From contig CAJNDS010002745.1 of assembly GCA_905221605.1 (NCBI GenBank), positions 1,336,203 to 1,400,202 of the forward strand: a DNA stretch of 64,000 nucleotides, in the 5' to 3' direction. Source of the stretch: Symbiodinium natans (lineage: Eukaryota; Sar; Dinophyceae; Suessiales; Symbiodiniaceae). Below the pieces are notes generated by a model. That model had not been told where the DNA came from. It ran no database searches and saw only the letters and a program-made list of their open reading frames with translations. This document shows positions 32,030 through 42,999 of this stretch, piece after piece (position 1 is the first letter of the stretch; the number at the start of each line of letters is the position of its first letter). Both the position numbers and the translations under genes were made by a program.

Positions 32030-33655
32030 GTTTTTGCGGGACTTTTCCAGAGCGCCACTGCGGGCCCGGCAAATTTCGACCCGCAAAGTTGTTCCTACCC
32101 TGTCCCGTTTTGTGTGGTATTTGCAGGACTTTTCCAGGGTGCCAAGGGAATCCCGGCAAATTTTGACCCGCAAAGTTGTTCCTACCCTTTCCCGTTTTGT
32201 GTGGTATTTGCATCACTTTTCCAGGTGCCAAGGGAATCCCGGCAAATTTTGACCGGCAAAGTTGTTCCTACCCTTTCCCGTTTTGTGTGGTATTTGCAGG
32301 ACTTTTGGTGCCAAGGGATCCCGGCAAATTTTGACCGCAAAGTTGTTCCTACCCGTTCCCGTTTTGTGTGGATTTGCATCACTTTTCGTGCCAAGGGAAT
32401 CCCGGCAAATTTTGACCGGCAAAGTTGTTCCTACCCTTTCCCGTTTTGTGTGGTATTTGCAGGACTTTTCCAGGGTGCCAAGGGAATCCCGGCAAATTTT
32501 GACCGGCAAAGTTGTTCCTACCCGTTCCCGTTTTGTGTGGTATTTGCATCACTTTTCAAGGGTGCCAAGGGGATCCCGGCAAATTTTGACCGGCAAAGTT
32601 GTTCCTACCCTTTCCCGTTTTGTGTGGTATTTGCATCACTTTTCCCGGGTGCCAAGGGGGTCCCGGCAAATTTTGACCCGCAAAGTTGTTCCTACCCGTT
32701 CCCGTTTTGTGTGGTATTTGCATCACTTTTCCCGAGTGCCAAGGGGATCCCGGCAAATTTTGACCGGCAAAGTTGTTCCTACCCTTTCCCGTTTTGTGTG
32801 GTATTTGCATCACTTTTCCCGGGTGCCAAGGGAATCCCGGCAAATTTTGACCCGCAAAGTTGTTCCTACCCGTTCCCGTTTTGTGTGGTATTTGCATCAC
32901 TTTTCCAGGGTGCCAAGGGAATCCCGGCAAATTTTGACCGGCAAAGTTGTTCCTACCCTTTCCCGTTTTGTGTGGTATTTGCAGGACTTTTCCAGGGTGC
33001 CAAGGGAATACCGGCAAATTTTGACCGGCAAAGTTGTTCCTACCCTTTCCCGTTTTGTGTGGTATTTGCAGGACTTTTCTAGGGTGCCAAGGGAATCCCG
33101 GCAAATTTTGACCCGCAAAGTTGTTCCTACCCTTTCCCGTTTTGTGTGGTATTTGCATGACTTTTCCGGGGTGCCAAGGGAATCCCGGCAAATTTTGACC
33201 GGCAAAGTTGTTCCTACCCTTTCCCGTTTTGTGTGGTATTTGCAGGACTTTTCCAGGGTGCCAAGGGGATCCCGGCAAATTTTGACCCGCAAAGTTGTTC
33301 CTACCCTTTCCCGTTTTGTGTGGTATTTGCATCACTTTTCCGGGGTGCCAAGGGAATCCCGGCAAATTTTGACCGGCAAATGTTGTTCCTACCCTTTCCC
33401 GTTTTGTGTGGTATTTGCAGGACTTTTCCAGGGTGCCAAGGGGATCCCGGCAAATTTTGACCGGCAAAGTTGTTCCTACCCTTTCCCGTTTTGTGTGGTA
33501 TTTGCAGGACTTTTCCAGGGTGCCAAGGGGATCCCGGCAAATTTTGACCGACAAAGTTGTTCCTACCCTTTCCCGTTTTGTGTGGTATTTGCATCACTTT
33601 TCCAGGGTGCCAAGGGGATCCCGGCAAGTTTTGACCGGCAAAGTTGCTCCTGCCC
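32030..33655. repeat. 87-bp tandem repeat, about 19 copies
   Basis: Unit landmarks in order: GTGCCAAGGGAATCCCGG, CAAATTTTGACC, GGCAAAGTTGTTCCTACCC, TTTCCCGTTTTGTGTGGTAT, TTGCAGGACTTTTCC. Most units are exactly 87 bp (29 codons), so stop-free frames persist for hundreds of residues on both strands: 31880-33082 and 32262-33692 on plus, 32556-33554 on minus. Variants swap GCAGGAC for GCATCAC and CGGCAAAG for CCGCAAAG. There is no start context or flanking domain, so I treat it as satellite-like DNA rather than a gene. Confidence 0.92.
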
Positions 33656-33699
33656 CAGGCCCTCCTGGGCCCCAAGAAGCAATGAAACATAAGAAACAG

Positions 33700-34040
33700 A
33701 TGAAGGATGAAGCAGATGAAGCAGATCATGAAGATGATGAAGATGATGGAGATGATGAAGATGATGAAGATGATGAAGATGATGATGAAAATGATGAAGA
33801 TGATGAAGATGATGAAGATGATGAAGATGATGATGAAGCTGATTGGGATCATTGATGTCAAGGATGCACATGAAACATATTGGAACAACCGTGGAGATGA
33901 GAGAGATGATGGGGATGATGAAAAAAGATGATGAAGATGATGAAGATGATGATGATAGATGATGAAGATGATGACGATAATGAAGATGATGATGATGATG
34001 ATGCGGATGAGGATGAGGATGATGATGATGAAGCTGATTG
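33700..34040 (+). repeat. GATGAA/GATGAT microsatellite
   Basis: Continuous GATGAA and GATGAT units with a short interruption at 33840-33900. They encode Asp/Glu- or Met/Lys-rich low-complexity peptides that are not genes. The tract directly joins the 87-bp array on one side and the palindrome array on the other. Confidence 0.95.
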
Positions 34041-36790
34041 AGGGGGCCCTCCCGCAGGAGGAATTAAATAATCTAAATATGAAGGCCCCGAATTAAATAT
34101 TAATATTTAATTCGGGGCCTTCATATTTAAATTATTTACTTCCTCCTGCGGGAGGAAGCCCGGCCCCCCCCCTCCAGGATTTAAATTATTTAAATTATTT
34201 AATTCCCGGGCCCGATTTAGATAATTTAAATATGAAGCTCCCGAATTAAATATTCATATTTAAATCGTGGCCTTCATATTTAAATTATTTAAATCGGGCC
34301 CGGGAATTAAATAATTTAAATAATTTAAATAATGTAAATCCTGGAGGGGGGGGGGCGGGCCTCCTCCCCCAGGAGGAATTAAATAATTTAAATATGAAGG
34401 CCTCGATTTAAATATGAATATTTAATTCGGGGCCTTCATATTTAAATTATTTAATTCCTCCTGCAAAAGGAGGCCCGGCCCCCCCCCCTCCCGGATTTAA
34501 ATTATTTAAATTATTTAAATTATTTAAATTATTTAAATTATTTAAATTATTTAAATTATTTAATTCCCGGGCCCGAATTAAATAATTTAAATATGAAGCT
34601 CCCGAATTAAATATTCATATTTAAACCGTGGCCTTCATATTTAAATTATTTAAATCGGGCCCGGGAATTCAATAATTTAAATAATTTAAATAATTTAAAT
34701 AATTTAAATCCTGGAGGGGGGGGGGGCTCCTTCCCCAGGAGGAATTAAATAATTTAAATATGAAGGCCTCGATTTAAATATGAATATTTAATTCGGGGCC
34801 TTCATATTTAATTTATTTAATTCCTCCTGCGGGAGGAGGCCCGCCCCCCCCCCCCCTCCCAGATTTAAATTATTTAAATTACTTAAATTATTTAAATTAT
34901 TTAATTCCCGGGCCCGAATTAAATATTTTAAATATGAAGCTCCCGAATTAAATATTCATATTTAAATCGTGGCCTTCATATTTAAATTATTTAAATAGGG
35001 CCCGGGAATTAAATAATTTAAATAATTTAAATAATTTAAATAATTTATATCCTGGAGGGGGGGGGGCCGGGCCTCCTCCCGCAGGAGGAATTAATATTTA
35101 AATATGAAGGCCCCGAATTAAATATTAATATTTAATTCGGGGCCTTCATATTTAAATTATTTAATTCCTCCTGCGGGAGGAGGCCCGCCCCCCCCCCCCT
35201 CCAGGATTTAAATTATTTAAATTATTTAAATTATTTAAATTATTTAAATCATTTAAATTATTTAATTCCCGGGCCCGATTTAAATAATTTAAATATGAGC
35301 TCCCGAATCAATAATTCATATTTAAACCGTGGCCTTCATATTTAAATTATTTAAATCGGGCCCGGGAATTAAATAATTTAAATACTTTAAATCCTGGAGG
35401 GGAGGGGGGGCCTCCTCCCCCAGGAGGAATTAAATAATTTAAATATGAAGGCCTCGATTTAAATATGAATATTTAATTCGGGGCCTTCATATTTAAATTA
35501 TTTAATTCCTCCTGCAAAAGGAGGCCCGGAACCCCCCCCCTCCCGGATTTAAATTATTTAAATTATTTAAATTATTTAAATTATTTAAATTATTTAAATT
35601 ATTTAATTCCCGGGCCCGATTTAAATAATTTAAATATGAAGGCCACGATTTAAATATGAACATTTAATTCGGGAGCTTCATATTTAAGATATTTAAATCG
35701 GGCCCGGGAATTAAATAATTTAAATAATTTAAATAATTTAAATAATTTAAATAATTTAAATAATTTAAATAATTTAAATAATTTAAATCCTGGAGGGGGG
35801 GGGGCGGGCCTCCTCCCGCAGGAAGAATTAAATAATTTAAATATGAAGGCCCCGAATTAAATATGAATATTTAATTCGGGGCCTTCATATTTAAATTATT
35901 TAATTCCTCCTGCGGGAGGAGGCCCGGCCCCCCCCCCTCCAGGATTTAAATTATTTAAATTATTTTAATTATTTAAAAATTATTTAAATTTTTTAAATTA
36001 TTTAATTCCCGGGCCCGATTTAAATAATTTAAATATGAAGCTCCCGAATTAAATATTCATATTTAAATCGTGGCCTTCATATTTAAATTATTTAAATCGG
36101 GCCCGGGAATTAAATAGTTTAAATAATTTAAATAATTTAAATTTACAATAATTTAAAAATTTAAATATTTTAAATCCTGGAGGGGGGGGGGCCGGGCCTC
36201 CTCCCGCAGGAGGAATTAAAAAATTTAAATATGAAGGCCCCGAATTAAATATTAATATTTAATTCGGGGCCTTCATATTTAAATTATTTAATTCTTCCTG
36301 CGGGAGGAGGCCCGCCCCCCCCACTCCAGGATTTAAATTATTTTAAATTTCCCGGGCCCGAATTAAATAATTTAAATATGAAGCTCCCGAATTAAATATT
36401 CATATTTAAATCGTGGCCTTCATATTTAAATTATTTAAATCGGGCCCGGGAATTAAATAATTTAAATAATTTAAATAATTTAAATAATTTAAATATTTTA
36501 AATCCTGGAGGGAGGGGGGGCGGGCCTCCTCCCGCAGGAAGAATTAAATAATTTAAATATGAAGGCTCCGAATTAAATATTAATATTTAATTCGGGGCCT
36601 TCATATTTAAATTATTTAATTCCTCCTGCGGGAGGAGGCCCGCCCCCCCCCCTCCAGGATTTAAATTATTTAAATTATTTAAATTATTTAAATTATTTAA
36701 TTCCCGGGCCCGAATTAAATAATTTAAATATGAAGCTCCAGAATTAAATATTCATATTTAAATCGGGGCCTTCATATTTAATTCAGGCCT
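34041..36790. repeat. Array of nested AT-rich palindromes with G/C-block boundaries
   Basis: About seven units of 330-400 bp, marked by TCCTGGAGGGGGGGG near 34336, 34708, 35052, 35394, 35790, 36177 and 36506. Each unit has two nested palindromes. One is centred on TATTAATATTTAATTCGGGG with arms AAATATGAAGGCCCCG and GGGGCCTTCATATTT, closed by CCTCCTCCCGCAGGAGG. The other is bounded by TTCCCGGGCCCGA and TCGGGCCCGGGAA around GAAGCTCCCGAATTAAATAT. TTTAAATAA spacers vary in copy number. All units can fold into long hairpins. No coding potential is present. Confidence 0.93.
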
Positions 36791-36810
36791 GGGACCCCCC
36801 CTAGGACCTA

Positions 36811-36916
36811 AAATAGGGTCTATTTGGAAGTTGGCTCTTGTAAATAAGTATACGTTTTGGGGCCTTTTTTCCTCTTGTGAACACGAGTGCCAGCTTCCAA
36901 ATAAACCCTATTTAAG
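36811..36916. mobile_element. Small terminal-inverted-repeat element
   Basis: The left arm AAATAGGGTCTATTTGGAAG and then TTGGCTCTTG is mirrored by CGAGTGCCAGCTTCC and then AAATAAACCCTATTTAAG on the right. About 105 bp and non-coding. A half copy lies at 9880-9910, next to the same CACACGGGGGG context. Confidence 0.7.
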
Positions 36917-36999
36917 CTGCACACGGGGGGGGGGGCAGGTTGCACAAGCTCAGCAAAAGAAGCTTTGGGGTTGATGGTGGATCAGGTTTCAGGATTGAC

Positions 37000-37768
37000 C
37001 GAAGGCGTGACCCCAAAATTTGACCCCCAAGGGCTGGTTTATATAGCGTTTATAGGGTGTATAGGGCTTATAGGGCTTATAGGGTTTATAGGGTTGATAA
37101 GGTTTGGTGTGCAGGGTTTACAGGATTTGCAGGGTTTGTAGGGGTCTAGAGGCTTGCTAGTCTTTACAGGCCCCTGAAGTCTGGAATATGCAACTACCCC
37201 GCCTGGCTGCGCGATGTCCGATGCCGTTGCCTCGCCAGTCTCTTGTCCATGCCTGCACCCTACACCCTAAAACCCAGTTCGGGGTTTTAGGTTTATGGGG
37301 CTTTCTAGCGTTTATAGGGGTTTCATTTCATCGGGTTTTAAAGGGTTTTATGGGGTTTTCATAGTGTTTTATGAGGTTTTGTACGTCATAGGGTTCATGT
37401 TATGGCTTTCCTGGGTTTTAGGGTTTGTCTCGGGAACAGGGGTTTATAAGGCTTACTGGGTTTATTGGGCTTTAGCGTTTGTGTTGGGATTAAGGTTTAT
37501 CCCATGCCACCGAACAGCTGAAGTGTGGAGGTCGCCAGGCCCTCCAGGTGCCTCTGAATGCTCTGAGCTATGGGTAGAGACGTCCGGACTTCCTGGCGAA
37601 ACCCTAAACCCTAGCCCTAAACCCTAAACCCTAAACCCTAAACCCTAAACCCTAACCCCTAAACCCTAAACCCTCAGGCTGGTGCGTGTGGACTGGCAGC
37701 TCCACGAACTGTAAAGAAGCCCGCAACCTCAACCCCGCAAACTCCAAATGGTGGTTTATACAATAACA
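37000..37768. other. Degenerate telomere-like and unique DNA
   Basis: TTTATAGGG- and TTTATAGGGTT-like decayed units at 37030-37140, unique DNA around 37150-37600 and a CCCTAAA run at 37600-37670. The 110-residue plus ORF at 37295 is translated from decayed TTTAGGG-like DNA and is not supported. Confidence 0.6.
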
Positions 37769-37772
37769 GGGG

Positions 37773-37842
37773 TTTAGGGTTTAGGGTTTAGGGTTTAGGG
37801 TTTAGGGTTTAGGGTTTAGGGTTTAGGGTTTAGGGTTTAGGG
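37773..37842. repeat. Ten perfect TTTAGGG units
   Basis: Exactly 70 bp, followed by TTGGGGTCC. The ten-unit array at 63038-63107 is followed by the same TTGGGGTC. Confidence 0.92.
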
Positions 37843-37919
37843 TTGGGGTCCTGTTTTTAAGGGGATCCTACTATATGGCGGTGTATATTGGGGTTCCGCA
37901 TCGTCGTAAACTCCAAATA

Positions 37920-38570
37920 CACCTAAATATTCCTCAGCCCGAAACGCGAATAACCTAAAGCACCCACCTAGAAATCCTAAACCCTGAACCCAGAGCCCAA
38001 AACGCTAAACCATGAACCCTGTACCCTCAACCCTAGACGCTAAACCCTGAACCCTGAAGCCGAAAACCTAAACCCTGAACCCCTAAACCCCAAACCCTCA
38101 ATCCTAAACCCAAAACCCTGAACCCCTAAACCCTAAACCCTGAACCCTCAACCCGAAACCCAAAACCCGAAACCCTAAACCCTAAACCCTAAACCCTAAA
38201 CCTCCTAGCCTACCCTAAACCCTAAACCCTAAACCCTGAACCCTGAACCCTCAACCCTCAACCCTGAACCCTGAACCCTAAACCCTCAACCCTCAACCCT
38301 CAACCCTAAACCCTAAACCCTAAACCCTGAACCCTCAACCCTCAACCCTGAACCCTGAACCCAGCTTGGGAATTGGGCCAGGAGGTGGCTCGAGCGAGCG
38401 GTGTCGAGGATAACCTGAGCGTGGATTGGTACTTGGCGACTCTGAGACCCTCATTTAGGGTTTAGGGTTTAGGGTTTAGGGTTTAGGGTTTAGGGTTTAG
38501 GGTTCAGGGTTTAGGGTTTGGGGCTTAGGGTTCGCGGTTCAGGGTTCAGGGCTTAGGGTTTAGGTCTTAG
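37920..38570. repeat. Degenerate CCCTAAA/CCCTGAA/CCCTCAA array, then TTTAGGG array
   Basis: A long decayed CCCTAAA-type array to about 38,360, about 90 bp of unique DNA, then seven perfect TTTAGGG units at 38454-38502 in the opposite orientation. Confidence 0.9.
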
Positions 38571-38689
38571 GGCTGAAAGAAGCCCCAGCTTCAACAAAAC
38601 ACTGTTTTGAAGCCGCAAAACCCCCAAATCCTGCAAAATACCAAGGCGCTGATGGGACTTCGTGGTGGGACAGCTGGGCATTTCACCAA

Positions 38690-38775
38690 GTAGCGGTACC
38701 CTTAATATACCCCAAAGTAGTGCAATTCTCATTATAGGAATCCCCAAAAGGGTACCCCTATTTTCGGAAACCCCC
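38690..38775. repeat. Dispersed repeat family 2, copy 1
   Basis: Contains GGTACCCTTAATATACCCCA, then GGAATCCCC, AAAAGGGTACCCCTATTTT and GGAAACCCCC. The same motifs in the same order and orientation occur at 49808-49915. Inner parts GGTACCC and GGGTACC are mirrored, suggesting a small inverted-repeat element. Confidence 0.6.
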
Positions 38776-40200
38776 AACTCTTTCCGCTGGTATTCTGACA
38801 AAGTAGATGTGGCGTCTGAGGACATTTGCCCGGCCGTGCAAAAAAGCAGCGGTTCCAGGACGCCATCTGGCAAAACTCAAAGTGCTCGATGGCAAGCAGA
38901 AGCCGAATTGGACACTGACCTCTCGTCTGGCCAACTTGCAAGAGACAAACTTGGAGCTTGGGGTTGCAATCCCGCCACGGACACCGACCAGCATTGCTAC
39001 GCATGTGTATCGTTAATTAAACTTTACTAGACCTCATAATGCCTTCACCCTAAAAATGCATAAACAGGCTTTGCTGCAACCATGACATGAGCAAGTGCAT
39101 GTCTAACTATGTATGCCATCTCCTTTAAGCAGGCATGGCTAAAGAGCTTGAAGCATCCAGCGAGACGATCGGTCAGTGTCAACGTGTTCGTACGAACCTG
39201 CATCTAGCTTGAACTCAGGGCTGCTTGCCGCGCATTCGCGAAGGTCGCCAGCAACAAGACCGAATTCTGAAATATGTTGACAAAGTGAAGCATGCTGTCC
39301 TCCACGACTACAGAAGTGTGGCTCATGGAATGCACAGCCTACAGACGCGTGGCTCTGCTACTCAAGCTGCTGAGCTGCACGCTCATAAAGTCTTGCATGA
39401 GTGCCGCTCGCCACTGGGCAAACACTGTCCGCCTGCACAGCGGTTGCAGTGTTCAGCAAGCAAGAAGCACGGGCGTGCCCGTGCGGGATAGTCTGTCGAC
39501 TCGCTTAACCTACATCATCTTACGACATGGAATATAAGGCTTGGAGGCACCAACATAATCCACCACCTGACCCTTGGAAGCCAGTGTGGTATTCGCTCCG
39601 GCTTCAAGGAAAAGCCCTCACACCACGGTGCGTCAAGCTGGCACGATCAATCGTGCCGAGAGCACATCGCTCCAACGGCGCTCTTCTACACCAAAGTAGC
39701 ACGGAAGACGCAGGCGCTGGGCAGAAAGACCCAACACACATCTCTAGACGGAGTGGTGAGACAGAAGCTGTATCTTTCAGCTATTCGCTTTGGCCGCGGG
39801 CAGTATGACCTGCGACTCTGAACGCAACTCTAAACTAATCGCTTCCCTCCCCCCCCCCCCGCAATGCTCCCTATCCCTAATTAAGCCTTTTTCAGCCTAA
39901 ACCCCAAAATAGCCGCAAGCTTGCCTGCCCGCAGCCCCCCTAGCAGCCAACGTGTTGCTACTGTTGCAACTGCTTTACCTCCCGGGACTGCAAATGGCCC
40001 TAGAATCCCAAACATGAACTGTGAGAACTTCCCGACATGACGACCCCCCAAATATGGTTGATACTGTGAGGGTTCCCAGAGTTCGCTAAGTCCAGAGCTC
40101 GGAGCAACACGCTCTCGGCCCCAAACTTTTACAACCCTGGACCCCTCGTATAAGGCTGAATGGGCCTACCGGCCTGCCAAGACATCACAGCGCGTGCCCA
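38776..40200. other. Unique DNA, no supported gene
   Basis: Several overlapping ORFs of 60-122 residues on both strands (for example 38662-39030 and 39225-39537). None has a recognisable domain, and they overlap in conflicting frames. Low telomere-repeat content makes this a place where a real but unrecognised gene could lie. Confidence 0.4.
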
Positions 40201-40950
40201 GTGGCTCAAGTCATCTACAGCACGAGAGACATTCCCCAAGAACCCGGCCTTAGCATTGCAGCAGTGGGCCCATCGGCCACAGGACCCGTCTATTGGAGTG
40301 ACCCCTCATTGATGATCTTGGGTGTAGTTCTTTTGTTAGGATTTAGGGTTCAGGGTTTAGGGTTTGTTGTAACAGGGCGTAGGTGCTGTGAAGGCTAGGT
40401 TTCGGAACAAGCTCGAAAGCTTCGTGAGGTGCGAAGAGCAGCTTTGGCCCGATTGTGGAGGGCCATCTAACACTTTTCTCCCACCCCACGCCGTCCGAGG
40501 CGGCAACGCCACCCAAACCTATTCTCTTTAGGGTTGAGGCCTGAACTCAAGGCAACAGTCCACTTCTAAAAACGTATTCAGTTTCATGATGTTCGGGGTT
40601 GGATCCGAGAGTCAAAGGAATGGCAGGGGGGTCGGGGGTCGCTGAGTTTAATTTGGAGGCTTAGGCTCCTTGATGAGCACCTGCAGACTATTCATGTCTG
40701 GCAAGGGAGGGGGAAGCTGGACCTGAACCCTTCTAGCTCCCAACGCTCTAGACTCTAGACCCCTAAACCCTAAACCCTAAGCTCCACACCCTCAACCCTA
40801 CACCCTAAACCCTAAATCCCAAATCCTACCCTGAAGCTCAGGGGCGTGAGGGCCGGTGGCGGCAAATTCGCCTTGAGACGCTGCACCTCCACCTGGATGT
40901 GGAGGGGCAGGCGTCGCATGCTGCTGGCCACGAGATGCCTTTCATGGAGA
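40201..40950. other. Mixed unique and telomere-like DNA
   Basis: A short TTTAGGG tract near 40345 and CCCTAAA units near 40765-40825, otherwise unique. No supported gene. Confidence 0.5.
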
Positions 40951-40956
40951 AAAGGT

Positions 40957-41685
40957 CTATTGGCGACCATGATACCAGAGAAAGCTTGTCACTGTAGGTT
41001 TGAACAGAAGAATCAATACAAACAAAGTCACCTTTCTTTTTTGCCCTTGCTCTTGTGTGTTAGGATTACGGTAGCGCTTGCGACTGCAGCTGGAGGCAAA
41101 GAATGATTCTATCGATGTGCTGCGGTTGACTTCGGGAAAACCGAGGCGCATGAAAGTCATCTTCATCGGCCGGAAGCTCACCAACGAGATGCTTGTGGGG
41201 GGTGGTTCGTGCATTTCGGCTTCGAGGAGGTTGATAAGGTCGTTCGCGAGGGGGAGGAGTCCTTCTTTGCCTGCCTTTTTGCGAATGAACGGGAGGAAGG
41301 TCGCAAGAAGCTCTTGATCCGTGGCCGCTAGGAGAGTTCGCCGCATCGAGCCACCTGGCTTGACAACTGCAGCGTGTGGAAGGAAGTGGCAGTAGGTGCA
41401 CGCCAACCCCGATGGGCACACGCCACCTTTGGCGACGTGCACGCAAGGCCGGCCACACAATTGCGGATGCCCGAAGCTTCCCTTGCTGCACCAGAACGGC
41501 ACGACAGGCGTATCCGCCGGGCGCGCTTGGGCGAGTTGACTGGAGCCGGAAGCCCCAACCTCCTCCAAGCCAGGTGGAGGCCGGAAGCGCCCGGAGGCGC
41601 TTGAGCCGCCATGCGGGATACGGTAGACTGCTTCTGGCACCGGGGTCCTCGTATGGCCTGAGATGTCGGCCTCCTGCATGAGCAT
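40957..41685 (-). CDS. CCCH-type zinc-finger protein (partial model)
   Basis: 242 residues from ATG at 41685. Residues about 68-104 carry a Cys/His finger (LCGRPCVHVAKGGVCPSGL followed by ACTYCHFLPH) preceded by SFGHP. This arrangement is common in dinoflagellate CCCH-like proteins thought to bind RNA. Ser/Pro-rich N-terminus. Two features suggest introns: the frame is open upstream of the ATG (EPWASAPS) as far as a CCCACAG acceptor-like site near 41,713, and the last about 30 residues after AGAAAG|GTGACTT look intronic. The true protein probably starts and ends in other exons. Confidence 0.55.
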   Translation of the reverse strand: MLMQEADISGHTRTPVPEAVYRIPHGGSSASGRFRPPPGLEEVGASGSSQLAQARPADTPVVPFWCSKGSFGHPQLCGRPCVHVAKGGVCPSGLACTYCHFLPHAAVVKPGGSMRRTLLAATDQELLATFLPFIRKKAGKEGLLPLANDLINLLEAEMHEPPPTSISLVSFRPMKMTFMRLGFPEVNRSTSIESFFASSCSRKRYRNPNTQEQGQKRKVTLFVLILLFKPTVTSFLWYHGRQ

Positions 41686-42043
41686 GGAGGGTGCGGATGC
41701 CCATGGCTCACCTGTGGGCTTATCCTTCTATTGGCCTATTGGAGAAACACCTCTTCATGAAAGTAGCCGAAAACAGAAAAAGGGTTGCTGACAGACCCAG
41801 GCACAGAAGGAAGCGGTCGTCGCTGCGGCTGGAACTGCCGGAGAGAGATGCATAGCGACCCTGCAAGACAAGCCCTACGGCCTACAGCAGGCTCTCTATT
41901 TCTCTCTTTGATCCTTCGGCTGCATGCCAGACCAGCACCCTAAACCCTGAACCCTAAACCCTAAACCTTAAACCCCGAAATACCTCGGCACGCGGCAGTC
42001 ATGTCTATAGGATCCTCTATAGCGGCCATCCAAAAAAACCGAA

Positions 42044-42138
42044 GCCCCTTAAGTACCCTCATAGGGTTACAATTGGGTTGTATATAAGTGCAGCTAGAAT
42101 TGTGCTACTATAAGTACCATGAACCTCCAAGTATTGGA
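42044..42138. repeat. Dispersed repeat family 3, copy 1
   Basis: Contains GAAGCCCCTTAAGTACCCTC, AGGGTTACAATTGGGTT, AAGTGCAGCTAGAATTG and AAGTACCATGAACC. It is shared in order and orientation with 42767-42855. Confidence 0.75.
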
Positions 42139-42631
42139 CCCATCAGACACGCAAACCCTGGACGCTTCGATTTCAGAGAGTAAGAGAAGCCCTAAACCCT
42201 AAACCCTAAACCCCAAACCCTAAACCCTGTGGTTTACAGGGCTTTTGGGTTTTTGGTGGGTGTAGTAGGACGGGCCTGACATTGGCACAAACAACCCTCA
42301 GGTAGGCATCTTGGTTTGCTTGAACTTCCAGTTGAAAGACCTCGCAAGCTTTGCTCCAAAATCGGTCCGATTCCTACTGTATAATCAGTAGGCTTGGGGA
42401 TCCTCATTTACCCTAAACCCTAAACCCTACACCCTAAACCCTAAACCCTAAACCCTAAACCCTAGGGTTTAGGGTTTAGGATTTAGGGTTTAGGGTTTCG
42501 GGTGTACGGTTGCAGAAAGCTGGGAGTCCCAACTGGGCAGCCGCTCTCCCAATGTCGCGTGTCGCGTCGCTGTGGCCATCCAGAGCCTACTTGGAGGTTT
42601 AGGGTTTAGGGTTTAGGGTTTAGGGTTTCGG

Positions 42632-42687
42632 TTTGGGGTTTGGGGTTTGGGGTTTGGGGTTTGGGGTTTGGGGTTTGGGGTTTGGGG
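42632..42687. repeat. Eight TTTGGGG units
   Basis: Eight perfect TTTGGGG heptamers directly after a TTTAGGG array, another local amplification of a variant unit. Confidence 0.92.
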
Positions 42688-42766
42688 TTCTTGGCAACCG
42701 AATTAGAAGTGTAGTTCTAACCCACTTAGAAGCCCCTTAGGTACCCTAATGGGCTTATACCCCGTC

Positions 42767-42855
42767 TAGAAGCCCCTTAAGTACCCCAAGAGGGTTATAC
42801 TTGGGTTACAAGTGCAGTTAAAAATTGAGTTACTAAGTACCATGAACCCCCCAGG
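42767..42855. repeat. Dispersed repeat family 3, copy 2
   Basis: Contains GAAGCCCCTTAAGTACCCCA, AGGGTTATACTTGGGTT, AAGTGCAGTTAAAAATTG and AAGTACCATGAACC. A partial extra GAAGCCCCTTAGGTACCCTA lies just upstream at 42730. Confidence 0.75.
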
Positions 42856-42999
42856 TAGAGGGTCCCTAAGCCGTTAAACCACTTCCTTAGGAGACCTAAG
42901 CAGCCTAGACTCAACAGCAACCTAGGGATGAAAGAAAGGTATGCTTCTTGGTTTCAAAAGGAGCTTATCAGGGAACCTAATTGCAGGAAACAGGGACCA

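Noticed and set aside
31880-33692. Long ORFs of 332-476 residues as a repeat-protein gene
   Set aside because: Open frames exist on both strands and more than one frame because an 87-bp unit without stops is repeated; no domain, and no conserved start or end.
37295-37627. 110-residue hydrophobic ORF
   Set aside because: Translated mainly from decayed TTTATAGGG/TTTAGGG-like DNA.
42413-42500. CCCTAAA array meeting a TTTAGGG array as a possible telomere fusion
   Set aside because: The orientation is CCCTAAA then TTTAGGG, opposite to what an end-to-end fusion leaves.
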